Source: Thermococcus sp. (GTDB lineage Archaea > Methanobacteriota_B > Thermococci > Thermococcales > Thermococcaceae). Taken from it: 12,159 nt of DNA. The translations under genes were made by a program, and so were the position numbers. The stretch is from contig JALVUT010000145.1 of NCBI GenBank assembly GCA_027035445.1, positions 1 to 12,159 of the forward strand, read 5' to 3'. Shown here one piece after another: positions 1 to 7,096 of this stretch. Numbering within the stretch: the first letter of the stretch is position 1; each line of letters begins with the position of its first letter. The notes under the pieces are model-generated. The model was not told where the DNA came from and made no database searches. It saw only the letters and a program-made list of their open reading frames with translations.

Positions 1-310
1 TAGTGTAAGTTGCTTTGATTCTGTTGTTGGAGTCATCCCACTCGATCTTCATGCCCCTGTATTCCACGTCACTTCTCCTGTTCTCAAACTCCCGCTTCAA
101 CATGTACGTCGTCGGGTAAGTCCCCTTTATCTGAAGGTACAGGTTGGGTGTAAACTTCCAGAGCTCGACAACGTGGGCGTTTCCGAACCCATCAACCTGA
201 ACCTCCATGGTACCGTCTATCCTGTACTCCTCAATCTTTATTCCCTGTGCTGCCGCTAGGGGAAGAACAAACAGCAGGAAAAGGGCAAGGCCCCAGACTA
301 CCTTCCTCAT
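1..310 (-). CDS. Secreted protein of unknown function, N-terminal part (3' end beyond left edge)
   Basis: Reading leftward from 310, an open frame of 103 residues runs off the left edge. It starts MRKVVWGLALFLLFVLPLAAAQG, a classic Sec signal peptide with a basic N-region, a hydrophobic core of about 14 residues and an AAA-Q cleavage site near residue 21. The mature part (KIEEYRIDGTMEVQV...) looks like beta-rich extracytoplasmic protein, and I recognise no catalytic motif. The start at 310 is preferred because GAGGTG lies 6 nt upstream. An in-frame ATG at 316 would place that ribosome binding site across the start. The ribosome binding site overlaps the end of the preceding transglutaminase-like gene, whose TGA is at 316-318, only 5 nt away, so the two are almost certainly co-transcribed and translationally coupled. 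The shared export signal suggests that both act outside the membrane. The function is unknown and the visible part is too short to assign a family. Confidence 0.8.
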   Translation of the reverse strand, partial: MRKVVWGLALFLLFVLPLAAAQGIKIEEYRIDGTMEVQVDGFGNAHVVELWKFTPNLYLQIKGTYPTTYMLKREFENRRSDVEYRGMKIEWDDSNNRIKATYT

Positions 311-315
311 GGTCA

Positions 316-1899
316 TCACCTCAACCTAAAGGTGCTCACAATATGCTCCCCGAGCTGGTTGTAATCTTGGTCGTTCTTCGGGAAGTCGTAGATAACAGCG
401 TAACCAGTGCCGCCCGCCGTAAAATACCGCGCAACGGCTGAATAATCTCCATAGCTGGTGGAAAGTGAATAGAGTACCGTGTAGACGCTCATACCGGCTA
501 TGTCTCCCCGGGCCTCCTGGCGGGCACTGATCTTAATCCCGGTGTTGACCAAGCTACCCTCAAAGGTTGCAACCATGTCCTTCAAGTCCGCTCCCTTCGC
601 GTATATGACCATGAACTCAAACTCCGAGTTTGGGCTGGTCAGGTAGACATAACCGCTTTGATCTTTCGGGGATCCCCAGTCTGCAGGGTACTGGAAGGAG
701 AAATACTCACCGTTGTACGTGTTCCACTGGGTTTGAGCCCCGCCACCATTGTTACCTCCGGTGCCTCCATTACCACCGGTGTTAGCCCCGGCCCCCTGGA
801 GGCTTATTCCCCATTTGCCCAGCACATCTGCAGGTAGTTGAGGAAGTTCGGGCGGGACTATACCCTGACTTTGCATCCCGGCAACGTCTATTATCGTGTG
901 GGGACCGCTCATGGCCATCTTCCAGCTCTTATCCATCCCCACCTGAACGGCCTTCTGGAAGGATACCCTGTCATTTATCATAGTTGCCTCCACGGGGAGC
1001 ATGGTTCCACTGGGAAGCTGAATGAGCGGGAAGGCGTGTCCTGGGATCAGTACTATGTACGCTTTGAGGCCCTGAGACATCGCCAGAGAGGCGAACCAGA
1101 GTGCGAGATCCACGCAGGTCCCGCTCTTGTCCCGGATGACATCGCGTGGGTACATTATGTGCTCAGCGAACTTTCCAGTCCAGTAGTCGGATGCCTCCGT
1201 CTTGTAAGAAAACCCGTTGAGAACCGCCAGTTTCCACATGCCGCTGAGGCTCTTAATGGCACCCTCATCACTTAAACTTGCCCCGGCACCACCTGCAAGC
1301 TTGTTGCCCATGTCCGCAAACTCTCTGACTACGGGGTCGCTCGGCGTTACCCATGCGGCCAGAAACTGAGCATTGCTGAAGGTATCATAAAAGCTTCCAG
1401 TACTCTCCTCCGGACTTAGGGAGGAGAACACGAAGTCATTTCTACCCAGTATCTTTATTGGCTTCGTTGTGCTCTCTTCTTGGCTCTTCCCGTTTGAGTC
1501 ATAGGTTATTCTCACCCGCAGGTTCGATGGCGTGGCGGAGCTCAGTTTGGTGACATCACTCGACAAGATCGGGTAGTAGAGGTCGACTATCGTCCCATTC
1601 GGCACGAGCAATGGGTAGTCCCTCTCAACCTCAGGGGCGTAGTTATCGATGGAGTACTTCACCTTGATGTTTGTCATAGGGCCGTTCCCGGAGTTGTGAA
1701 TAACCACCTTCGCCACCCAGAGGTCGAGATCCGGGTTTCCGTAGACCTTGTAGACGCCGGACATTATCTCATCCTTTGCGTAGAGGGTGTAGTCCATCTT
1801 TCCCTCGCCGGAGCCCCCTCCGAACGCCCCCATGTAGCCAATCATAGAGACGATCAGGAGGGCCATCAGCACTCCAGAGCCGATCATCTTGGAGTTCAT
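316..1899 (-). CDS. Exported transglutaminase-like protein with C-terminal PsbP-like domain
   Basis: A 527-residue protein. Residues 7-25 are a hydrophobic signal or anchor followed by a Gly/Ser stretch, so the bulk is predicted outside the membrane. Residues about 36-150 look like an Ig/CARDB-type beta domain (alternating strands, no catalytic residues). Residues about 175-345 resemble a transglutaminase-like Cys-protease core: DKSGTCVDLA gives a candidate nucleophile C262, IPGHAF gives H288, and the acidic third residue could be E304 in LPVEAT. A Gly/Asn-rich linker (about 369-389) leads to a C-terminal domain (about 391-527) beginning YNGEYFSFQYPADW, typical of PsbP/Mog1-like folds. Its natural substrate is unknown; such archaeal proteins may act as peptidases or be inactive binding modules. 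The start is supported by GAGGTGA 4 nt before ATG. It is the first gene of an operon with the secreted protein encoded at 1-310. A weak TATA-like GATAAGTA (1932-1939, minus) or the shared TATA at 1978-1985 could drive it. Domain calls are by eye. Confidence 0.8.
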   Translation of the reverse strand: MNSKMIGSGVLMALLIVSMIGYMGAFGGGSGEGKMDYTLYAKDEIMSGVYKVYGNPDLDLWVAKVVIHNSGNGPMTNIKVKYSIDNYAPEVERDYPLLVPNGTIVDLYYPILSSDVTKLSSATPSNLRVRITYDSNGKSQEESTTKPIKILGRNDFVFSSLSPEESTGSFYDTFSNAQFLAAWVTPSDPVVREFADMGNKLAGGAGASLSDEGAIKSLSGMWKLAVLNGFSYKTEASDYWTGKFAEHIMYPRDVIRDKSGTCVDLALWFASLAMSQGLKAYIVLIPGHAFPLIQLPSGTMLPVEATMINDRVSFQKAVQVGMDKSWKMAMSGPHTIIDVAGMQSQGIVPPELPQLPADVLGKWGISLQGAGANTGGNGGTGGNNGGGAQTQWNTYNGEYFSFQYPADWGSPKDQSGYVYLTSPNSEFEFMVIYAKGADLKDMVATFEGSLVNTGIKISARQEARGDIAGMSVYTVLYSLSTSYGDYSAVARYFTAGGTGYAVIYDFPKNDQDYNQLGEHIVSTFRLR

Positions 1900-1977
1900 A
1901 AACTCACCTCATGGGAAGTATGTCCTTCCCGTACTTATCGTGTGGGTTTGATGAGAATCCGCAAACCCCAGGGTGCC

Positions 1978-1985
1978 TTTATAAG
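1978..1985 (+). promoter_or_regulatory. TATA box (TTTATAAG) of the M20 hydrolase gene
   Basis: TTTATAAG sits about 22-30 bp before position 2008, the expected archaeal spacing to a transcript start. The core TTATAA is self-complementary, so it could also place polymerase leftward, giving a start near 1955 and a leader of about 55 nt for the divergent transglutaminase-like gene. Confidence 0.6.
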
Positions 1986-2016
1986 CTTCACCACCCACTG
2001 CAGTTAGGTGACCCAG

Positions 2017-3072
2017 ATGAAGACGGAACGTGCAAAGGAGATCCTCCTCCAGCTTTTGAGAATACACTCCCCCTCGGGCCACGAGGACAGGATAATGCTT
2101 CACACAATGGAATTTCTTCACAGGCTGAACTACGACGTCCACATCGAGAGCGACGGCCAGATAATAGACCTCGTCGTTAATCCCGATGCTGAACTCTTCT
2201 ACGAGGTTCACGTTGATACGATCCCTGTAAGAGCCGAACCGTTCCTGAGGGGCAACATCGTCTACGGAACCGGGGCGAGCGACATAAAGGGCGGCGTCAC
2301 TGCCATCCTGCTTATGCTCGAAAACCTGAAGAAGGAAGGGAAGGATCTCAACGTGGGAGTTGTTTTTGTCAGTGATGAGGAGTACGGAGGAAGGGGTTCG
2401 GCGCTGTTTATGGAGCGCTATCGTCCAAAGATGGCGGTCGTTTTAGAACCAACCGATTTGGAAGTCCATATAGCTCATGCGGGCAACATCGAGGCCTACT
2501 TCGAGGTCGATGGAAAAGAGGCCCACGGAGCCTGCCCGGAAGGCGGCGTCAATGCTATAGAGGAGACCTACAAGATGCTTGGGGAGATGAAGAAGCTTGA
2601 GCCATTTAAGAGAAAGGGCAAGTACTTTGATCCTTACATAGGTATCCAAGAGCTCGTTTGCGAGAACCCCTACTACCTCATCCCGGCGCTCTGTAAGGGC
2701 CGCTTGGAGGTGAGGCTTCTGCCGAACCAAGAAGTCGAGGACGTACTGGATCTGCTCGACCCGATATTCGACGAGTACACGCTGAAGTACGAGTACACGG
2801 AAATGTGGGACGGCTACGAGCTCGACGAGAACGAGGGGATAGTTCAGCTGGCAAAGAGGGTGATGGAGAAGACTGACATAGAGGAGTTCGGTGCCATGAG
2901 GAGCTGGACGGACGCAATAAACTTCATGTACAATGGAACCAAAACCATAGTCTTCGGCCCGGGTAACCTCGATATCTCGCACACGAAGAACGAGCACATC
3001 GATGTGAGGGACGTTGTCACAGCGAGTGAGTTCCTAAAGGTTCTCAACGAGGTCTACGGGAAGGGCGAGTGA
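2017..3072 (+). CDS. M20-family zinc hydrolase, LysK/ArgE-like deacylase
   Basis: A 351-residue metallohydrolase of the M20 fold, which cleaves N-acyl or peptide-like amide bonds using two metal ions. All expected residues are visible: HVDT (H65, with D67 next to it), SDIKGG (bridging D89), DEE (E121 base, E122 ligand), LEPT (E144) and SHTKNEH (H322). H170 in KEAHGA matches the lid-domain His that completes the neighbouring active site in dimers. Its length fits LysK-type deacylases, which release lysine or ornithine from the carrier LysW, rather than larger carboxypeptidases. No lysine-cluster genes (LysX/Y/Z/J/W) are nearby, so the substrate is uncertain and no symbol is given. ATG at 2017 is preferred because AGGTGA (2006-2011) lies 5 nt upstream. 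GTG at 2008, in frame, coincides with the predicted transcript start and could be a leaderless alternative adding MTQ. The gene is cytoplasmic (no signal peptide). Confidence 0.85.
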   Translation: MKTERAKEILLQLLRIHSPSGHEDRIMLHTMEFLHRLNYDVHIESDGQIIDLVVNPDAELFYEVHVDTIPVRAEPFLRGNIVYGTGASDIKGGVTAILLMLENLKKEGKDLNVGVVFVSDEEYGGRGSALFMERYRPKMAVVLEPTDLEVHIAHAGNIEAYFEVDGKEAHGACPEGGVNAIEETYKMLGEMKKLEPFKRKGKYFDPYIGIQELVCENPYYLIPALCKGRLEVRLLPNQEVEDVLDLLDPIFDEYTLKYEYTEMWDGYELDENEGIVQLAKRVMEKTDIEEFGAMRSWTDAINFMYNGTKTIVFGPGNLDISHTKNEHIDVRDVVTASEFLKVLNEVYGKGE

Positions 3073-3087
3073 GGGTAAGCCTTATTA

Positions 3088-3093
3088 GGAGGG
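3088..3093 (+). promoter_or_regulatory. Shine-Dalgarno-like GGAGGG stranded upstream of the palindrome
   Basis: GGAGGG is a strong anti-SD match, but it is separated from the ATPase ATG (3121) by exactly the 27-nt palindrome. It can only act as a ribosome binding site if the palindrome folds and brings it next to the ATG. Otherwise GGTG at 3111-3114, 6 nt before the ATG, must serve. A TATA-like CTTATTA (3081-3087) lies just upstream and would place a transcript start near 3108, inside the palindrome and downstream of this GGAGGG. Confidence 0.45.
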
Positions 3094-3120
3094 ACCCCCC
3101 ACCAGTAACTGGTGGGGGGT
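3094..3120. repeat. Perfect 27-nt palindrome abutting the ATPase start codon
   Basis: The left arm ACCCCCCACCAGT (3094-3106), a single A (3107) and the right arm ACTGGTGGGGGGT (3108-3120) form a perfect 13-bp inverted repeat. Its last base directly precedes the ATG at 3121. As RNA it could form a very stable GC-rich hairpin, though a one-base loop would force the inner pairs open. As DNA it is a candidate operator for a dimeric protein covering the predicted transcript start. It is not a conventional archaeal terminator because no T-run follows. Confidence 0.9.
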
Positions 3121-4185
3121 ATGCTCTTCAATCCAAAGCCCAAGAAGAGGAGGGAAGAGCTCTACGACCGTGGGGAGGAGCTCTCGGCTATTGAGCACTC
3201 TATCGAAAAAGGTGTTCCCCTCATTGTTCTCCTCGGTATAAGGCGCCTCGGAAAAAGCTCACTCCTGAACGTGGCTCTCAGTGAGACACCAGTCAAAAGC
3301 GTCAAGATAGATGCTAGGAGGGTTTACTCCCAGCTCGGGAGCATCACTCAGAGTGCACTCGCAGAGCTTGTTCTTAAAGGATATCTCAGGGCCTTTCCCC
3401 GTGAGAGAATTAGGGAGGTATTAAAGGGGGTTAGAGGTATCCGTATCGCTGGAGTAGGTCTTGAGCTGAGTGTTGGTAAGGGGATAAACCTTTCCGAGGT
3501 TTTTGAGAGAATAAACTCTCTCGGCGGGAGGTTCATTATTGCTATAGATGAGGCGCAGTACCTAAGGTTCTCCAACGCCAGGTACTCGGAGCTCATAGCG
3601 TGGGCCACTGACGAGCTTGAAAATATCAGCTTTATCCTGACTGGTTCCGAGGTTGGTTTACTCGAGGACTTCCTACGCATCCACGACCCGGAGTCAGCTC
3701 TCTTCGGAAGGGCGCACGTGAAGATTAGACTGAATCGCTTTGAGAGACATCAGAGCCTCGATTTCCTCAGAAATGGCTTTGAGGAGATTGGTCTCAAAGT
3801 TAGGGGGGAGGAGCTAGAGGAGGCCGTTGACGAGCTCGATGGAATAGTTGGCTGGCTCACCCTCTACGGCTACAACCGCTACCTCGGCCTCCCCCACACT
3901 GGAGCCCTCAGAAAGCTTAAGGAGGACGCCAAGAAGCTCATACTGAGCGAGTTCTCGAAGCTGAAGAAGCTCTCTTCCCGCTACGAACTGGTTATAAGGG
4001 CAGTTGCAAACGGCAGGCACCGCTGGAGGAAGATTAAGGAGGCAGTGGAGCTCCTTGAGGATGGAAGGATAGACGACAAGAACTTCTCCAATATCCTCAA
4101 CAACCTCGTCCGCTACGGCTACCTCAAAAAGACCGTCGAAGGATACTTCATTCCTGACCCCCTTGTGGAGCTTGCGTTTAAATGA
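3121..4185 (+). CDS. Archaeal P-loop ATPase (ATPase_2 / PF01637-type) with winged-helix-like C-terminus
   Basis: A 354-residue STAND/AAA-like ATPase. The N-terminal signature MLFNPKPKKRREELYDRGEEL is the hallmark opening of this family, which is much expanded in archaea. Walker A is GIRRLGKS (residues 39-46) and Walker B is FIIAIDEAQ (D143, E144). FGRAHVKIRLNRF (about 230-245) matches the usual region after the ATPase core. Residues about 285-354 resemble a winged-helix DNA-binding fold (VANGRHRWRKIKEAVELL...NILNNLVRYGYLKK...YFIPDPLVE). The family's role is largely uncharacterised; NTP-driven DNA binding, regulation and mobile-element links have all been proposed. ATG at 3121 fits the family N-terminus better than the in-frame GTG at 3112, which lies inside the palindrome. 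It is 48 bp after the M20 gene, possibly with its own promoter (CTTATTA, 3081-3087). It is bracketed by the palindrome and a degenerate copy of it at 4191-4211. Confidence 0.9.
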   Translation: MLFNPKPKKRREELYDRGEELSAIEHSIEKGVPLIVLLGIRRLGKSSLLNVALSETPVKSVKIDARRVYSQLGSITQSALAELVLKGYLRAFPRERIREVLKGVRGIRIAGVGLELSVGKGINLSEVFERINSLGGRFIIAIDEAQYLRFSNARYSELIAWATDELENISFILTGSEVGLLEDFLRIHDPESALFGRAHVKIRLNRFERHQSLDFLRNGFEEIGLKVRGEELEEAVDELDGIVGWLTLYGYNRYLGLPHTGALRKLKEDAKKLILSEFSKLKKLSSRYELVIRAVANGRHRWRKIKEAVELLEDGRIDDKNFSNILNNLVRYGYLKKTVEGYFIPDPLVELAFK

Positions 4186-4190
4186 GAAAG

Positions 4191-4211
4191 CACCAGTTAC
4201 CGATGGGGAGC
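4191..4211 (+). repeat. Degenerate copy of the upstream palindrome, 5 nt after the ATPase stop
   Basis: Aligned without gaps to 3100-3120, this 21-nt stretch matches at 16 positions, including CACCAGT and a run of TGGGG. Four of the five differences are transitions. The matching arm that would complete the left side (CCCCCC) is absent, so only the part from CACCAGT rightward is kept. It sits in the 39-bp gap between the convergent ATPase and helicase stop codons. Confidence 0.6.
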
Positions 4212-4224
4212 TTGGTAAGGCAGT

Positions 4225-7008
4225 CTACGATTCGCCCACCCTCTCTTTATCGTTTTCCCTACCCTTCCTGTCCACCCAGAAGCGCCTCGTCCTGATGAAC
4301 TGCCTCTCACGTTCCATCAGGGCAACTAGGAGTGCATCCCTGTTATACTGGCCCAGGATTCTCGCGGCGGTATCAGGCCCGGTTCCGTAGCTGGCCAGAG
4401 CTAAAACCGCATCGAAGCCGTAGGCATCCACCAAGTCAGCGGCCTTGAGGAGCTTCCTGTAGATCCTCTCCTCTCTCCGTTCGAGCGGTCTCCCGTGTCT
4501 GACCCTCTCCAGAACGGGCAGGAACTCCTCTGCGTCTATGGGGTGGGCAACCGTCAGCATCTTGGAGCCGCAACGCGGACATTGACGGGAAGTTATGCTC
4601 CTCAGGTGGGAGACTTTAGTTTTCGAGTTCCAGCCGCAGTTCGTGCAGACGAGCACAATTTCGTGGTTGAGCAGCCTGTTTCTGAACAGCTCAAGAATTT
4701 CGTCCCTCTCAGGGGCCCCGCTGAGCAGGAACTCGCCTCCAACGGTCATGTTGAGCCTTGCAAGGATTGAAGGGTCTTTTCTAAGAACCCTTTTTACCCT
4801 CAGGGTGCCCCTCTTGAGCATCTCAAGAACAAGCCTCCCCTTGTTCACGTCCACCTTGTCATGATACAACTCGTTGAAGGTTTCCCTCTCAATTACCGTT
4901 CCCTCGAAGAGCCTCTCCACCCTCCTTATTCTCGCGCCTCTCCTAAGGGCACCGAAGCGCTTCGCGACGTTCAGCATCCTCCACCGGTAGGCGTGGGAGT
5001 CGCGGAGGGCCTTCGAGACTATGAACTCAAGGCCCTCCGGCTCCCCGTAGAGGTAGTCCTTCACCTCCTCAGGGTTCAGCTGAAACGGTGTCTTGAAGAC
5101 TATCGCATGAGCCTGGGCCTTAACCGAGAACACCCTCCCGTAGCGGAGGATCAAAAACGAATGCACAAGCCTCCCGAGGGCTTCGTTTGCCCTGTTGCCA
5201 AAATCTGCGTGGATTACAAGTGCTTTCGGCGTGCTCTCAACGACTATATCCCTATCCGTCGAAAACAGCCCATCCTTTATCTCCCCGAAGGCCCGCCTCA
5301 GCTCTTTTCCCCTGAAATCAACGCCCTTCAGGAGCGCCTTTGCCTTCCCGAAGTCAAAGGCCAGCTCCCTCTTCAGCCTTCCAACGGCGAGGGCCACCTC
5401 AAAGGGGACCGGTATCATCTCACCTTCCCAGCTCGGTATCGCGCTCTCTAGGCTCTTGCTCTCGCGGACCTTGATCAGCTTTGCCTCCTCGTCTATTCTG
5501 AGCACTATCCAGCTCCGCCCGTTCATCACAAACTCCATGCCCTCTTCCAGGTCCATCACAAAGCTCTCGTCAAGCCTCCCTATGACGTGCCCGCTTCCAG
5601 CGTCGAAGACCCTCCAGGAGACCTCGTCCGGTATCGTTGAGAGGTTCTCATAGTAGTACTGAAACGCCCCCCTTCGCAGGTAGAGAAGGTTTTTCTCTTC
5701 ATCGTAGCCGATGAGTCTCGCCTCCTCGAGAATCCCAAGAACGTCGAGGTAGTCATCCCAGCTCAAATCTCTGTAGACGTAGGCCCGCCTCGCTGTTTTG
5801 TAGGGTCTCTCGCGAGGAAGTTTCCTGTACTCGATGAGCAGCCCAACGATGAAGTGCGCCAGAACGTCCAGGCCGCCCATCGGCTCAACAGCCTCAAAGC
5901 GCCCTTCAAGGGCGTACCTCGCTATGATCAGACTCTGCAGGTAGTCCTCAACGTTCGAGGTTATGATGTAGCCCTCGCTAACCTCCCCGATTCGGTGTTT
6001 CCCTCTCCCGACGCGTTGAACGAGCCGGTTCACCTGACGCGGGCTCATGTACTGGATGACAACGTCAACATCACCGATGTCTATTCCAAGCTCCATCGAG
6101 GAAGTGCAGATTAAAGCGCGGATTTTTCCTTCCTTGAGCGCCTTCTCGGCCGCTATCCTCGCCTCTTTGGCGAGGGAGCCGTGGTGAACCTCCACTGGTT
6201 TCCCCCAGGCCTTGAGCCGGTGCGCCAGTATCTCGGCGAACTGTCTTGTGTTGGTGAATATGAGGGCTTTTCCATGCCTCTCGACAATCTCCCAGAGGAG
6301 TCTCAGACGCGCCGTTATCTCCGGTGAGAGGCTCAGCCTCCTGGCAAGCTCCTCGTCCTCCTCGTCCGGCGTTGGATAAAGGACGTGGAAGCGGTAGCTC
6401 TTCTTCCAGGGCGGCTTTACTATGACGTCCGCCTTCAGCCACTCCTTCACCTCCTCCTCGTTGCCCACCGTTGCCGTCAGTCCAATTCTCCTGAAGTCCG
6501 CTATTTCCCCCAGCCTCTCCAGATTGAGGAGGAGTTGCGCCCCCCGTTTATTATCGACGAGCTCGGCTATCTCGTCAACTATCACGAACTTGACGTTCTC
6601 AAGGTGTTTCCTCAGGGACTTGACAGTCAGAATGACGCCGAGCGTCTCGGGGGTAATGATGAGCATCCCGGGCGGGTTCTTCGTTTGCTTGGCCTTCCGG
6701 TAGGCCGAGGTGTCACCGTGCCTGATCTCGACGCTTATCCCGAGCCTCCGTCCCCACCACTTCAATCTCTCAAGAAGATCGCGGTTTAGAGCCTTGAGTG
6801 GGGCTATGTAGAGGGCAGAAATCGGCTTCAGGCCTTCCTCAAGGATTTTGCTGAACACTGGGAGAACAGCGGCCTCCGTCTTTCCCGAGCCGGTTGGAGC
6901 AATGATCAAAACGCTCTTTCCCAAATTAACCTCCATGAAAACATCCTGCTGAAGTCGATTGAGCTTTCCAAAGCGCTCTTTGATGGCTTTCTTTAGGAGG
7001 GGGTGCAT
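4225..7008 (-). CDS. lhr: Lhr-type SF2 helicase (archaeal aLhr family)
   Basis: A 927-residue ATP-dependent nucleic-acid helicase. Motifs in order are Walker A APTGSGKT (37-44), TPETL (119-123), motif II DEIA (145-148), motif III TAT (178-180), IFTNTR (250-255), motif V SSMELGIDIG (303-312) and motif VI QRVGRGKHR (331-339). The Lhr-core signature GRLDESFV...GRSWIV spans about 477-501, and the terminal YGTGPDTAARIL is also typical. A likely zinc ribbon is formed by C788, C791, C810 and C813. Archaeal Lhr proteins unwind RNA:DNA or DNA duplexes and are linked to repair and RNA handling; I cannot separate aLhr1 from aLhr2 by eye. The start at 7008 is chosen because TATA CTTATAAG (7031-7038, minus) predicts a transcript starting at the A of this ATG, with no ribosome binding site, hence probably leaderless. 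The frame is open to 7110, but that extension runs through the promoters and lacks family-like sequence. Confidence 0.92.
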   Translation of the reverse strand: MHPLLKKAIKERFGKLNRLQQDVFMEVNLGKSVLIIAPTGSGKTEAAVLPVFSKILEEGLKPISALYIAPLKALNRDLLERLKWWGRRLGISVEIRHGDTSAYRKAKQTKNPPGMLIITPETLGVILTVKSLRKHLENVKFVIVDEIAELVDNKRGAQLLLNLERLGEIADFRRIGLTATVGNEEEVKEWLKADVIVKPPWKKSYRFHVLYPTPDEEDEELARRLSLSPEITARLRLLWEIVERHGKALIFTNTRQFAEILAHRLKAWGKPVEVHHGSLAKEARIAAEKALKEGKIRALICTSSMELGIDIGDVDVVIQYMSPRQVNRLVQRVGRGKHRIGEVSEGYIITSNVEDYLQSLIIARYALEGRFEAVEPMGGLDVLAHFIVGLLIEYRKLPRERPYKTARRAYVYRDLSWDDYLDVLGILEEARLIGYDEEKNLLYLRRGAFQYYYENLSTIPDEVSWRVFDAGSGHVIGRLDESFVMDLEEGMEFVMNGRSWIVLRIDEEAKLIKVRESKSLESAIPSWEGEMIPVPFEVALAVGRLKRELAFDFGKAKALLKGVDFRGKELRRAFGEIKDGLFSTDRDIVVESTPKALVIHADFGNRANEALGRLVHSFLILRYGRVFSVKAQAHAIVFKTPFQLNPEEVKDYLYGEPEGLEFIVSKALRDSHAYRWRMLNVAKRFGALRRGARIRRVERLFEGTVIERETFNELYHDKVDVNKGRLVLEMLKRGTLRVKRVLRKDPSILARLNMTVGGEFLLSGAPERDEILELFRNRLLNHEIVLVCTNCGWNSKTKVSHLRSITSRQCPRCGSKMLTVAHPIDAEEFLPVLERVRHGRPLERREERIYRKLLKAADLVDAYGFDAVLALASYGTGPDTAARILGQYNRDALLVALMERERQFIRTRRFWVDRKGRENDKERVGES

Positions 7009-7030
7009 GGTTGGTACTCTGCTGGAGTCC

Positions 7031-7038
7031 CTTATAAG
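7031..7038 (-). promoter_or_regulatory. TATA box (CTTATAAG) of the Lhr helicase, predicted leaderless
   Basis: A fully palindromic CTTATAAG whose distal base is 30 bp from position 7008. A transcript would start at or within a couple of bases of the helicase ATG. There is no anti-SD match upstream of that ATG, which fits leaderless initiation. Confidence 0.6.
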
Positions 7039-7054
7039 CTCCACCACCATTAAC

Positions 7055-7062
7055 TTTATAAA
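7055..7062 (+). promoter_or_regulatory. TATA box (TTTATAAA) of the DHA2 MFS exporter gene
   Basis: A palindromic TTTATAAA about 30 bp before position 7085, giving a leader of only about 12 nt that still contains the GGTGAT ribosome binding site (7085-7090). It lies 16 bp from the helicase TATA box, so the two divergent promoters probably compete for TBP/TFB or share a regulator. Confidence 0.65.
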
Positions 7063-7096
7063 CAAACATATCGCTCGATACATTGGTGATACAAAG

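Noticed and set aside
838..1275. 145-codon plus-strand frame inside the transglutaminase-like gene
   Set aside because: It is antisense to a gene with clear domains, has no ribosome binding site, and its Arg/His/Pro-rich composition is typical of a shadow frame.
2443..2997. 184-codon minus-strand frame opposite the M20 hydrolase
   Set aside because: The opposite strand carries all M20 catalytic motifs; the antisense product has no recognisable pattern.
4186..4224. Gap between convergent ATPase and helicase genes as a shared terminator
   Set aside because: There is no T-run on either strand; the only structure is the degenerate palindrome copy.
4861..5451. 196-codon plus-strand frame opposite the Lhr helicase
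   Set aside because: It lies within the conserved Lhr core on the other strand. Long antisense frames are common in GC-rich Thermococcus genes.
6385..6789. 134-codon plus-strand frame in the helicase motor region
   Set aside because: It overlaps motifs Ib to III of the helicase in antisense, with no ribosome binding site or TATA box.
6959..7096. 46-residue upstream extension of the DHA2 exporter frame
   Set aside because: It overlaps the helicase coding start and the exporter's own TATA box; the ATG at 7097 has a good ribosome binding site.
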